From assembly GCA_034508935.3 (NCBI GenBank), contig CM067444.1, positions 27,424,966 to 27,488,965 of the forward strand: a DNA stretch of 64,000 nt, given 5' to 3'. This stretch comes from Berghia stephanieae (lineage: Eukaryota; Mollusca; Gastropoda; Nudibranchia; Aeolidiidae). This document shows positions 21,169 through 35,441 of the stretch, one piece after another. Position 1 is the stretch's first letter. The number at the start of each line of letters is the position of its first letter. Both the position numbers and the translations under genes were made by a program. Below the pieces are notes generated by a model. It worked only from the letters and a program-made list of their open reading frames with translations. It was not told the origin of the DNA and did not search any database.

Positions 21169-22445
21169 ATGGCTTTGTTACATCCCTATTCCGCAGAGAG
21201 TGTACACAGCGGACTCGATCTGTTCTCATTACCCGTCACCCAGACTGCTGTTCAGGATGGTTTGTTTGTGGAATACCATCCGATCTCTACTTTGTCGATC
21301 AGCGGGGGACGTCAGACTACTTGGATTTGCATAACACATTTATGCACGTACGCGTTAAAGTAATAAAGGCGGATGGAACTAATTTAGACGCCGATAGCAA
21401 TGTTGCCCCTGTTAACACCTGGTTTCATGCCTTGTTTTCACAAGTGGATATGACTTTGAACGATGTTCTGGTGACGTCAAGTGAGAACGTTTATCCTTTT
21501 AGGAGTTTTGTAGAAACAATGTTGAATTATGATCAAGGTGCGAAAAGGAGTCACCTGACAATGGAATTTTTTCACGAGGACACCCCGGGTAAACTAGAAA
21601 TAACGGATAGTACAAATGCTGGCTTCGATGCACGGAAAGAGCTGGTGAAAGAGAGTAAAGAAGTGGATATGATGGGAAAACTACATTTAGATTTCATGCA
21701 TCAAGAACGGTATCTAATTAATGGAGTTGATGTAAAGTTGAGGCTTATCCCGTCTAAAGATGCTTTCCATCTCATGACCGATGCTGAGGGGTTTAAGAGT
21801 GTAATTACACACGCCTCGTTGTATGTTAGGAAGATTAAATTAAACCCAGCCGTGGCCCTGTCACACGAGAAAGCACTTCACATCGGCAATTGTAAATACC
21901 CCATGAAACGCGTTGTCCATAAAACCTTTTCTATTCCAAAAGGAAATTTAAGTGCAATGCAAGATAATTTGTTTTTATCGCAAACCCCGACTAAGATCGT
22001 ACTGGGTCTAATCGAAAGCACTAGCTTTAATGGAAATTACAAAAAGAATCCTTTTAATTTCCAGCACTTTGATCTGTCCTATCTAGCCCTGTACTTGAAC
22101 GGAAAACAGATACCGTCCAAAGCACTAACTCCGAATTTCAGTAGTAAACAATATGTCAGAGCTTATCACAGTCTTATGCTAGCAGCTGGACTGGTTAACA
22201 ACGATGCCGGAAATGGAATAGATTATAATGCTTACTCTCAGGGTTGTAGTCTTTTTGGTTTTGATCTGTCACCATCGCTATTAGACGGGAACCAGTTTGA
22301 ACTGGTAAAAAGCGAGTCGCTTAGACTAGAACTTAAATTCTCGACCCCACTAGCTGATCCGATCATTGTGTTCTGTTACAGCGAATTAGATAGTGTAATA
22401 GAAATTGATCGCACTCGTCAGGTGATCACTGACTTTTCATCATGA
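21169..22445 (+). pseudogene. Major capsid protein (double jelly roll), fossil
   Basis: It begins MALLHPYSAESVHSGLDLF. The body shows family hallmarks: TSDYLDLHNTFMHVRVKV, WFHALFSQVDMTLNDVLV, YPFRSFVETMLNY and the C-terminal GFDLSPSLLDGNQFELVKS. This is the Polinton hexon-like capsid protein, with two stacked jelly rolls per subunit. The stop overlaps the protease ATG as ATGA. It is treated as a fossil gene, part of the overall tally given for the element. Confidence 0.93.
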
Positions 22446-22918
22446 ACAACGTAGAAATCGAAACGATGTTAAACGGACACGTTAGGGCGAGACGAATTTT
22501 TCGAGGTGTTTATCCTAAAGATAGACTTCCGAACAACCCGAATTCTCGTCAACCCGCTGCGTACATTATTAACACGGAGTCGAGTTCTGGTCCCGGAAAA
22601 CATTGGGTATCTGTGTATTTTAACGGGATGGGAAAGGCAGAATATATGGATAGTTTTGGGTTCCCGCCTTCTGCGTATCCGACAATTCAAAGATTTGTGG
22701 AAAACAATAGTCGAAGCTGTAAACACAACCCGCGTATTATTCAGGGTATAACCAGTTCCACATGTGGTTTGTACGTTATATATTTCGTGTTGAAGAAAAG
22801 TAAAGGTGAAAGTTTGTCAAAACTTTTATCTATTTTTAATCCCTATCATTTTCGTATGAACGATTTAAAAGTGGCAAGAGCTGTTACTCATTTATCCCGA
22901 GGCACCTTGGTTGGGTAA
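22442..22918 (+). CDS. Adenain-like cysteine protease
   Basis: A 158-residue peptidase of the adenovirus C5 type. The catalytic residues read His in GKHWVSVYF, Asp in EYMDSFGFP, Gln in IIQGITSSTCG and Cys in STCGLYVIYF. This is the maturation protease that cuts capsid precursors in Polintons and adenoviruses. It overlaps the capsid gene stop by ATGA and is the last rightward gene. AATAAA signals follow at about 22945. Confidence 0.93.
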   Translation: MNNVEIETMLNGHVRARRIFRGVYPKDRLPNNPNSRQPAAYIINTESSSGPGKHWVSVYFNGMGKAEYMDSFGFPPSAYPTIQRFVENNSRSCKHNPRIIQGITSSTCGLYVIYFVLKKSKGESLSKLLSIFNPYHFRMNDLKVARAVTHLSRGTLVG

Positions 22919-23435
22919 TCTTAATTGGAATGTTTGTTGTTTAAAATAAAATAAAAATAAATAAGATTCCTTATGATAAAATTTATTTCGTGTACACGAA
23001 ACAAGACATAATTCTATTTACTTTATACCTTAATATATGATTTTTAAAATGAAGAAAATGATGATGATGATGATGATGATGATGATAATGATGATGATTA
23101 TGATGATTATAATACAATTGATAAGCATTAACCGTTTGCTTTTGATTGATTGATCGCTTATTAAATTAAGACTTGCTTTAAATTGTTTAATTACAAATAT
23201 TTTGTTGTTGATGATGATTATGACGATGATGAAAATGATGTTTATGATATATATGTAACATTGCTATCCATTAATCATTTATATAAAAAAATGTTTAATG
23301 ATTGAGTGTGTGAATGATCATTTTATAAGATGTGTATGGTGTATGAAAGTGTTGTTTATATTGTTTTTTTTTTTTATTGTTTTTTTTCTTTCGTTTGTTT
23401 CTATGATCTTTTGTTTTATCATATTTTTATAATTC

Positions 23436-23525
<90 letters not shown>

Positions 23526-24011
23526 ATTTCTATTTAGATCGTAATCTTATTTGGTCAAGTTTTGTTGTTTTTGCTTTTTGTTTTTTATTAATATTTATAG
23601 AAAATTATAATGATGATTTAAAAGCTTGATATGTGAATGTGTGAATGACCTGAGATCATTATTGTATAAGGTGTAACTGGTGTGTGAAAGTACATTGCTT
23701 TCGATGTTGTGAAAAAATAAAACAAAATGAATTTTATTCACCAACACATGGTTTTATGTCTTTTTTTCTGTGTCTGTTATGGTTTTTTTGTAAAAGAAGA
23801 TTTTAATTTTATTATATGGGAACTACTTTTGTTTCAGTTTCGAAATGTTCACATTAAATTTCAAAGAAAAATTAGCATCAAAAAAGAATCCTTCGAAACT
23901 GTAACAAATTGTTGGGTAATATAATTATAAAAGAGTAAAAAATACAAGATGAAAAGATATAGCTTCTTTTATTCAAAACATAAAAAATGATTGGAATCAT
24001 CAATATGATCA
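22919..24011. terminator. Convergent 3' ends between protease and Bcl-2-like genes; microsatellites
   Basis: AATAAA follows the protease at 22945-22950 and again near 23715. On the minus strand AATAAA (23968-23973) lies about 40 bp after the end of the Bcl-2-like pair. So two convergent transcription units appear to end here. (GAT)n (about 23060-23090) and (TTA)n (23438-23524) tracts fill the spacer. No gene is supported. Confidence 0.5.
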
Positions 24012-24441
24012 TTAACTCAAAAGATAATTGAGTTGTTCGATTACACACCAAATCACAAAGTAAAACATCATGGGGAAAAGTACTCGATTCGTCCAACGAT
24101 TGACGGGCGAAATCTCCTGTATCATAGAGGGCCACCCACCGTTTGTTTTAATCCAGCTGCTGAGTTTTTTGTCCACATATGAACCCACAAATAAAGCAAA
24201 GTTTTCTCTATCCGAGTGAATACGGAGTACACGCTTAATGTAACATAAAAAAAACAATGATTCTACCCCAGCTGATCTGAGAGAATAATTCGTCTGCGAC
24301 GATATACAATTGTTCTCTGGTTTCTATCAACGGACAGGTCGATAGATGTTCGTGAATATACTTATCATATCCTGCAATTGCTTTCTGATAACGATCATCT
24401 ATCTGTTGATCGAGAAGCAAATCTTTCACAAAAAGTTCCAT
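24012..24441 (-). pseudogene. Bcl-2-like gene 2 carried by the Polinton, fossil
   Basis: On the minus strand from the Met of MELFVKDLLLD. It encodes a helical protein with a BH1-like motif ADELFSQISWGRIIVFF (family pattern 'vF.dG.NWGRiv..') and a BH2-like motif LSSWIKTNGGWPSM (family 'W....GGW'). A hydrophobic C-terminal segment (LFPMMFYFVIWCVIEQL) would anchor it in a membrane. Bcl-2 proteins sit on mitochondria and the ER and hold or trigger apoptosis; virus-borne copies usually block it. It follows the first Bcl-2-like gene on the same strand and shares DRENF..V....KKL..W with it, so the pair arose by duplication. Fossil. Confidence 0.75.
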
Positions 24442-24452
24442 TTCAGTATCAG

Positions 24453-24857
24453 TCAAGACAAAAGTACACGAAGTAAAACACACATGAGACGCATTATCCA
24501 ATACCTTTCTGGTATAATCTGACGAGGCATCGCTAACCAACCACCGTGTGATTCGAGCCAATGATTAAGTTTTTTCTCAAGATGAAGACTAACGATCTGA
24601 GAAAAATTTTCCCTGTCTGGATGACGTAAAGCTACTCTTCTAGCGTAAGCAATTAGAATCACTACCCTATACCAGTTGATATGCTGCTGAAACAATGTAT
24701 CAATCACCGAGCAAAAACCCAATGGGTTATCCAATACTGGTTGTTGAAAGAGTGATTGATGACAAAGATGAAAACATTGATCTATCACGGTTTTAACACA
24801 ATCGAACATTTCATCTGGTTCTACATTGAGAATTAATGCTTTCACAAGACCGCTCAT
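24453..24857 (-). CDS. Bcl-2-like gene 1 carried by the Polinton
   Basis: A 134-residue protein on the minus strand; the first ATG gives MSGLVKALILNVEPDEMF. The BH1-like motif is IDTLFQQHINWYRVVILIAYA, written here as DTLFQQHINWYRVV followed by a hydrophobic helix. The BH2-like motif is LNHWLESHGGWLAM. The order and spacing (about 35 residues) between NW and GGW fit the Bcl-2 core. No clear BH3 motif is seen. The C-terminus (IMRLMCVLLRVLLS) is hydrophobic and short. It is oriented against the rest of the element, with its own upstream region, as expected for a captured host gene. An anti-apoptotic role is inferred from other virus-borne homologues. Confidence 0.78.
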   Translation of the reverse strand: MSGLVKALILNVEPDEMFDCVKTVIDQCFHLCHQSLFQQPVLDNPLGFCSVIDTLFQQHINWYRVVILIAYARRVALRHPDRENFSQIVSLHLEKKLNHWLESHGGWLAMPRQIIPERYWIMRLMCVLLRVLLS

Positions 24858-24889
24858 TTTACGATGACACTGTCCCGACAAAAATATAT

Positions 24890-25070
24890 TTCAAAGAACC
24901 AATCAAACGGACGAAACTATGACAATATGATATCCAATCAAGATTGGAGAATTTGAAAGAACCAATCAAAATGATTTAGACTACCGGCTGCTCTGAATGA
25001 CCTTGACCTATTTTTTTTTTGCCGCGCTGCTGTGCGGCTGACGCCTGAGCTATTTGCCCTTTGACCTTTG
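24890..25070 (-). promoter_or_regulatory. Candidate promoter of the Bcl-2-like pair: CCAAT boxes and nuclear-receptor sites
   Basis: Upstream of the ATG at 24857 are three CCAATCA boxes within about 80 bp (near 24899, 24932 and 24962). Beyond them TGACCT occurs twice with no gap (24998-25009; read in reverse, AGGTCAAGGTCA). Next comes TGCCCTTTGACCT (25055-25067; in reverse AGGTCAAAGGGCA), a DR1 arrangement. These are typical NF-Y and nuclear-receptor binding patterns. Function is not shown. Confidence 0.4.
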
Positions 25071-25519
25071 AGGGAATCAATGGACTTTTAATTGATTAAA
25101 TTAATAAGTCATTAGACTCAGGAGCAAGAAACCAATTTAAAAGAACAACGCGACTCAGCGTTATAGTCCTTGGACTGTACTGCGTGACCTCAATTTGCGC
25201 TGCGGCGCTGCGGCGCGGGTGAACCAGTCGGAACCTAATAACACCGGGATAGGATCCTTTTAGCCATTCAATCAGCTGTATAGCCCTATTATTACGCAAT
25301 TAACCATTCGATACATAATCGATGACAAATCGAACACTCAATAAACACACGCGCTCATCTTACTGATCAAAACAAACAATGCGTATTAACAGTTAACAAA
25401 TAAGAAGAAGAAAAAAAAAACGTCCAAAGTATCAATCAAACGGAATGAGAACTAAACATTGGTATAAGAGATGATGACAACCAATCGGATACTAGATATT
25501 TGAACTTGTAGGTTTGAAA

Positions 25520-25877
25520 GAACCAATCAAATGATTTCAATAAGCATTAGTATCAGAAAACTAGGTCAAATACAATCTAATATCCAATAAGATAATTGTA
25601 TATTTAATCAATAACTATGAGTCATTAGACTCAGGTGTACGAAACGGACGTATTATAAAGCATTTGACCATTCGATATATAATCGAACTCAAAATGGGAA
25701 TTGAATAAACATTCAATAACAAATAATAACAATGAGTCCTTATAAATACATAATCAAACTAAAATCAATACATAATAGATCTAAAAATACGATTAGCAGG
25801 TAAAAAAACGATCACACCAATCATCCACATCCATCTTTTAAATCTGGTTCTAGTCATTCAGCTCACTATACACTACT
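25520..25877 (-). repeat. Polinton right terminal inverted repeat
   Basis: Inverse of 7653-8011. It ends at ACTACT, followed by the TATTAA duplication. The stretch 25071-25519 between it and the Bcl-2 promoter shows no gene. Confidence 0.95.
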
Positions 25878-26259
25878 TATTAATGAATTCATCGTATTTC
25901 CAAAAATTCTTGTGCTGACGTAGTGATTATTTGTTCACGTCATACTTCTCTCCAAATAATAACAATTCACTTTAAGTGTTATAATCATACCACTTATGTA
26001 GTTTGTATTCAATTTTGAATTTATTATATATGGCATGTTATCTACATAATGTCGGAATTACCAAAGACTGATATGAAATCTCTCGCTTTAAATCATTTGA
26101 AATAGTGATTGTATACTCAATATTGTCAAATTAACAAACACTGTTTATATAACTTTGACAAATTTTTGTCTATGCATTACCGTTTCACGGGGCCTTTAAA
26201 GGTTTTAAAAACATATTAGACTCTTAAACAACACGATACGGTACGGAATCTCTATCGGT

Positions 26260-26995
26260 TCCACTCTCATAAAGCTGCTAAAAGAAGTTTTCTTGTATCT
26301 ATCGATAAGTCACTAAAGAGGACGGCAATGGTTTTGGAATTTCACAATTAACCATGAGAAGATCGTTATCGAAATACGACAGAGAGATCACCAGTGTAGA
26401 ACCACGTGGCAGGAAAGGATAATAAAAACTCTGATATGGATATCATCCAAGTATGTATGGGTGAGCATAATTATACATCCGAAAAAATATTGGCGTCTGA
26501 TTATTCAAGCAGAAAAAGGCCCATGGGTTCTGACTAAATATCGTTTGTTGCCCTCCATTAAAGCACCCAGCTGTATTGTATTGGACAACGCTACCATTCG
26601 TTGGCCCATTGTCACTTTAAGGCTCCAATTTTGGCAAATATAAAAGCTGACATGATTTCATGGTTTCAATCAGACAGTGCTACATATTCTGACCATTTTT
26701 TCAAAATGCTAATTATACTCCTTAGTAAAAAAATGAAATGAACCAGAAACAGCTTTCAAAGCAGACTGTCTAATCAGGGAGTTTTGACACGAGGTTACGC
26801 GACTTCCCCCATATCACTGTGAGCGCAATCCAATCGAGGTCATTGGGCCTAAGTAGAGGGAAAGATTGAGAGGAGGAACACCAAATTTACTCTCATCGAC
26901 GAGGCAATAAATGATAACAAAGAATAGACTGAGAAAAGCACGCCTCAACCTTCGCAAACTAGAGGAAAATTACATTTCATTGGATTGATAAAGTG
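26260..26995 (+). pseudogene. Relic of a Tc1/mariner-type transposase
   Basis: Degenerate frames keep two catalytic neighbourhoods: SCIVLDNATIRW around the second acidic residue (about 26575) and LPPYHCERNPIEVIG around the third (about 26802). Both are typical of IS630-Tc1-mariner DDE transposases. Stops and shifts are many: for example TAA at 26641-26643 ends the first readable block, and the third block is in another frame. Terminal repeats were not found, though CACTCCAG near 27425 recalls the pogo-like element at 1849-2636. Confidence 0.55.
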
Positions 26996-27083
26996 ATGCT
27001 CGGAATCTTTCTGTAGTCGTTTCATTTCTCCTTTTCATCATCCTCGTCATCAGACTGTGCTGATTGATGTGTCCAGTATTTCT

Positions 27084-27145
27084 TGGTTGTTGTTGTTGTT
27101 GCTGTAGTTGTTGTTGTTGTTGTTGTTGTTGTTGTTATTGTTGAA
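27084..27145. repeat. (GTT)n microsatellite
   Basis: TTGTTG repeats with few interruptions. The surrounding 26996-27690 shows no gene. Confidence 0.85.
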
Positions 27146-27694
27146 CACGTATTTGTGGAGACACTGTCTCATTATTGATGAATTTTTACTTTTGACCAGT
27201 CTACATAAATTTATGTAATCCTCTTTGGCATAAACACAAGCTATTTCTCAAACTTTTGCAATCAAAATTATATTGGAAGCGCGTTATGTTCACTTTCGTT
27301 TGTATTCACCAGTAATGTGTATTGATAGTTATAAAATGTAGATGTCTGATAGTTAATAATTACCATTCGTTGCTTCATATTCAAATACTGCACGTATATC
27401 GTTTGAGCTTCAATTAACCGAACACTCCAGTTTAACGAATTCCTTCAAAATGGATATGCGGAAAATTCATAATTTTGGTAATGTAAATCTTCTATGAGTT
27501 CCGATCTTCACCTGTTATCGATTTTAATATAACTGTATAAACAAAATCCTTTCCTATTGTTTTAAAATTCATGAAAAAATATTTTTTTTATTAAGACAAA
27601 TTGATTCAGAGGTTCATACAAATTTTTGCAGCTATACATTGGGGGGCAGCTGAGAGAAAGAAGAAAAACACGCGCCATTTATTAAAAATCTGAC

Positions 27695-30087
<2,393 letters not shown>

Positions 30088-30088
30088 T

Positions 30089-30106
30089 TGGCGCCCAGCG
30101 TATGGG
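30089..30106 (+). promoter_or_regulatory. Primer-binding site, tRNA-Lys type
   Basis: TGGCGCCCAGCGTATGGG begins two bases after the left LTR. The TGGCGCCCA core is the complement of a tRNA-Lys 3' end. Confidence 0.6.
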
Positions 30107-31393
30107 AAGGCCCGACACTGTGAAAATAAGGACCGCTTTGACTGTGCAATAGATGATAGCGATGTTGGCTGCATAGCAACCAAGAGAGGGCATCCGATGA
30201 CAACCCTAGATAACAGTGATGACAACCCACGCTGAGACAAAGAAATGAAGTGAATGATCTGATGTGCGGTGTTAATCGTATTTTCTCTTAACAGTGAAAA
30301 TATTATGTTTAGAAACATTCTTTACATCAGGCCTGATAATTTTATTTTATATTTCCTTTCATTTTTTGTTGTGTGTTTTAACGTGTCATTGTATTTCATT
30401 TCTTTTGCCTTTTGTTTCGCTGCCCGGTCTGATCAACCGAGTGGTGAGACATATTTGGTGTAAATTATTTACTTATATTTCCATCCCCCCCCCCCCCCCA
30501 CCACCTCGAGTACCTCCTCGTCCCCTCTCCACGTGAATATTTACCTCGTTTGTTTGCTTTTATTATTATGAATTTTTAATTTGTATTTTTTCTCTCTTCC
30601 GTTACATGTTTTCACTATGCTCATTTTATAACAGCTCCATTTATTTGTTCTTGACACTTTGTCCATGCACGCAAATTTTATAGTGATTTTGTTTATGTTT
30701 ATTTTGACTTGTACCTTTCTGGTCTGTGGGCAGTATCATGAAATTTATAACATATGTTTGCGTGTGTCAAGCACTTCACTCACAGCATGAGTGCTCAGAA
30801 CACTTATCATTTTGTATGTTATGATCAGTAGAACGTAACCTCCAAGCAAATGGAAATAATAATACGTTTCCATCTTTCCTTCTTTTGGAAGACAGTTGTT
30901 AATGTTAGGTCATACTTTCTGGTTGATTGCGCACACTAAGACTCGCTGACTGGGTTAGGTGTCAGACATTCAACAACTCCTCTTTTTGCTTTTATCAGAT
31001 ATCTCAAGTATTGGATTCCAAGTAAATCCGGAAACAAGCCCTTCTGTCTCCCCTTTTCTCCTGCCTGCTATCAATTTCAGACAGGACTTAGTGGACTTAG
31101 TTGTTCTTTTGTTAGAGACGAAGTGTGACTTTTGAAAATGCATTTCTTTGTTTGGGGGCTTAGTTGGAATTCCCGCATTCCAATTTTCTCCCCTTTTGGC
31201 TGTTCAGTTCTTAATTTTATTTTACTTTGTACTGACATTCACCATTCTACGCGCCCCTCATCCACCTCCTACCTCCCTCCACTCCTTCTTCCCCGTCACT
31301 CACTCATCACTTATTGTTAATCACTTTTGCAGTCCTTACAACTCCACCGCCCCCCCCCCCTCCCCCTTCTCTCTCTCTGTCTCACTACCTGTT

Positions 31394-31460
<67 letters not shown>

Positions 31461-31476
31461 CCAACGCTCTAGTAAA

Positions 31477-32007
31477 ATGGCTGAGTCGATTCAGAATTTG
31501 ATCGACGGCATCGCTGCTCTGTCGAATGAGCAATAAAGAATGGAATTGCTCAATGCAGTGCAGGAAACAAAGAAAACGGAGCAACCTGTCAATGTCTCAG
31601 CCGTTAGAGCTGACGCTCCACGACTTTCCACCTTTTCCGGGGATGACGGGTCCCCTTCTCATTGTTCCTTTTTGCAGTGGAAACTGGAGGTTAAAGACCT
31701 CCAGTGCTCTCATATGTTCTCGGAACGCATCCTTGTGGCGGCCATGAGACGCTCTCTAAAAGGGCTACCGGCCGACCTCATTCTTCAGATGGGGGAGGAA
31801 GTGACCTGCGACGCGATCATTCAAAGTCTTGATCGACTTTATGGTAATATTTTGCCTTCTTCCGATCTCTTGCAAAAGATTGCCATCGCGTCGCAGGTAG
31901 AGAATGAAGCAGTCACAGCGTGGGCTGTTAGGCTTCAGGCCTTGGTGGCACAGTGTCAGGCAAAGTGCCACCTCCCATTACTGCTGAAGGTGGAGCGGAC
32001 ATGTTGA
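31477..32007 (+). pseudogene. gag-like region of the long-LTR element, fossil
   Basis: Starts MAESIQNLIDGIAAL. The body has LSTFSGDDG, then FLQWKLEV and RRSLKGLPADLILQMG, a capsid pattern shared by Ty3/Gypsy Gag and the PNMA family. No zinc knuckle is seen. It is the only coding region in the interior. The 1.4-kb leader before it (30107-31476) has a poly-C run near 30487 and (CT)n/(TATC)n near 31403-31460, and no other gene. Confidence 0.65.
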
Positions 32008-32165
32008 GCGCTCATACATGATTGCATGGGCATTACGATAATTGCTATTTTATTAATTGCTATTATATTATTATCTTTTATGTATATTTTCCTCTTTATC
32101 TGGGATTAGTTGCTTATAGTTTATTAAGAAAATCGGGGACGATTTTTTGTCTTGAGGGGGAAGTA

Positions 32166-32446
32166 TGTAGTATGATGGTTTCATACTTCTTGTATTTTTT
32201 TAAATAGCACTTTCTGTTATGGTCTCCTTCTATTCGTCTTGCGGTATGCTGCGCGCCGTCGCACTTAAGTGGGGAGAAAGGATAAAACCAGTGGCGCACC
32301 TCGCTTCAACGTCATTCGCCTCCCGACTCACGTCGGGGGCAATCCTAATTGAAATAAAACTATTAGATAGTAAGATTTAATAGTGTGTTATTTCTGTTTC
32401 TTTATTTGACAGGTATGTTGAACTTTTATTATAACATTGTCATAAG

Positions 32447-32525
<79 letters not shown>

Positions 32526-32844
32526 GCTGTTGCATTTATTGTTTTAATTATTGACATCGTGATTTCTTATTTTATTCATATCATTTCCATGGATTGTTAA
32601 TGCCTTTGTGTAATGACAGTAAATCGAATACGTGCCAGTATAACTTGTATCTGTCATGAGGAAAATACTCAGTCTATTTAATTGATTACATGAGTGCTAG
32701 CAATAATCTGTTTATCACGATTACAAACTTACCACGATCTTTATTACTGGTGATTTGTAAATAATATCGGCCTACTCTAATGTTGTTGGTATAATTATCC
32801 TGTCACTGTCACATCCCTTCCATCTATCCATCTATATCTCTCTG

Positions 32845-32880
<36 letters not shown>

Positions 32881-33151
32881 CATCCATCCATCTACCGACC
32901 GACCTACGGACCTATCTATCTGTATACTTACTAATCTGTCTGCCTATGCACATATGTACCCATCTTTATATATTTACCTTTTCAATTACTTAGTATGAGA
33001 TTACAGTTGGCTACATATCAATCTAATAATAATAATAATAATAATAATAATAGATCTTTATTGTCCATAAATATGGCAATTTGTCATTTAGTTACACTTG
33101 TCATAACGTTATATGATAACTATAACATTGAACAGACACCTCACTCCTACC

Positions 33152-33222
<71 letters not shown>

Positions 33223-35441
33223 TCTCTTCCTCTCTTTCTTTCACGCATGCGACATACACAACATTAACATTTTCATTTCATTTTCAATTCGTTACATTCT
33301 TGGCAATTCAACACCAAATATTATCATCATTATCAATTGGTCACTTCATCTAGCCTAACATTAAACAAATTAATCAGTCAATCAGTCAACGCATCAATCC
33401 TTGGTTTTGCTGTACCATATGAAATATTCAACATTTTTATTGCTGATGGAACGAACGTTGATTTATACTTGTTAGTTCCACATTTAATCTGACAAAAACT
33501 TCTCCCAGATGGCAAAAGATCAAATTCATGGTATAAAATATGTTTTTTTATTGTTGGTAATTGAGAATGCTTTCCTTTCTATTGCTTTTCCATGAATTCT
33601 TTCTACTTCATCAACAGGATGATTTATTATTTTTGATGCCTCTTTGTAATTCTAAATCATCATACAACGCTTTATATAATATTAAGCGAAGGATAGGTCT
33701 TCAATCAACAAATCGCGAAATAAGATAAAATTAGTGGTGCACTTTTGTGTCGGAAGTAAATAAGGCCGCCGCCATTTCGATTTCCTTGAGACAAAAACAT
33801 TGATACGAACGATTTTTCCGAGGATTTGAAGCAGAACTCTAAACGTTAAAGTTTGAAGTACATACCATTCATTAATACGAACAATCATACAACGTTTAAT
33901 ACGTAAATGAGTGAAATGTTGTCATGAAACAAATAAATATCAAAAGAATTCATCACATAGGTGTAACTGTGCGTCGCTATTCAGCGCCGCCATTTTGGAT
34001 CAGATAATAATCTATTCAACTATCTATATGCCTGTCACCTGATACACATATAGGCATAAGTACCTATTGTCTGACTAGCTGTATGCTCAGTTATTGGTCT
34101 GTCTGTCAAGCTTTCTTGGTCATTAATCGTCATAGCTGTATAATGTCCTGATGATGCCCTGCATCATAGAATTATACCAAACTTCTGAGATTGTTGGTAG
34201 TGATTTATATCTTATGCTTTTATGCTTAATGATGTTGGCATATTCGATGCCATTATCTCACTTGGTAAATATTCATGTTTTATTGATACATTCGATTATC
34301 ATTATATTACTAATTTTGGCCGTATCGCCACTCGACTTACGTTGAGGGCTGAGTGCCAATCTTCATTTTCTATTCCATTATATGACATGCATTGGCCGTA
34401 TCGCCACTCGACTTACGTTGAGGGCTGAGTGCCAATCTTCATTTTCTATTCCATTATATAACATGCATTGGCCGTATCGCCACTCGACTTACGTTGAGGG
34501 CTGAGTGCCAATCTTCATTTTCTATTCCATTATATAACATGCATTGGCCGTATCGCCACTCGACTTACGTTGAGGGCTGAGTGCCAATCTTCATTTTCTA
34601 TTCCATTATATAACATGCATTGGCCGTATCGCCACTCGACTTACGTTGAGGGCTGAGTGCCAATCTTCATTTTCTATTCCATTATATAACATGCATTGGC
34701 CGTATCGCCACTCGACTTACGTTGAGGGCTGAGTGCCAATCTTCATTTTCTATTCCATTATATAACATGCATTGGCCGTATCGCCACTCGACTTACGTTG
34801 AGGGCTGAGTGCCAATCTTCATTTTCTATTCCATTATATAACATGCATTGGCCGTATCGCCACTCGACTTACGTTGAGGGCTGAGTGCCAATCTACATTT
34901 TCTATTCCATTATATAACATGCATTGGTCATTCGCCTCCCGACTCACGTCGGGGGCAATCCTAATTGAAATAAAACTATTAGATAGTAAGATTTAATAGT
35001 GTGTTATTTCTGTTTCTTTATTTGACAGTGTCGCCCCTTCCTTAGAACCAATCACGACCCTGAGCATTGCGCGAGAGAAAAACTCAGCATATCTCTTGCG
35101 CAAATAAGATCTTGTTTTGTTCTATCACTCCCTCTTCATTCGTCCCAAGCCTCAAGAAGCCTGCCACGCTGCCTGCCAAAATAGCGGCACTGGCAACTAC
35201 ACACATCTCATTCTCAACAACAAAAACTACACCTCATTATCAAGAAATATCTCGCCACCAAACCTCTCAGAACAACTCCATACATCCTCCCTATCAAATC
35301 TCTCTCATTTACTCCATCGACTATATTACACCTTCCTCATTAAAAACTACACGGAACTTGAAGAAAACTACAAAGAGGCTTCATTATTGTATGTACCCCT
35401 GCAACCCAAATAACAAGATACCACAATAACAAGATTATTAC

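Larger units (their letters stand above)
7653..25877 (+). mobile_element. Polinton (Maverick/adintovirus-like) element, fossil, nearly complete
   Basis: An 18,225-bp element starts AGTAGTATATAG and ends with its inverse (TATACACTACT). It is flanked by a perfect 6-bp target duplication TATTAA (7647-7652 and 25878-25883), the size typical of Polintons. Terminal inverted repeats are about 358 bp. Between them lie the family core genes: polymerase B, integrase, packaging ATPase, adenain-like protease, major and minor capsid proteins and several small conserved proteins. Extra cargo is carried at both ends. Most genes run rightward; two Bcl-2-like genes near the right end run leftward. About half a dozen breaks are present, so it is a fossil, but the near-identical TIRs suggest it is young. 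SINE-like insertions and a long (CT)n tract lie between the left TIR and the first gene. Confidence 0.95.

Noticed and set aside
23330-23629. Poly-Leu membrane-like protein
   Set aside because: It is a (TTA)n tract in the spacer after the protease gene.
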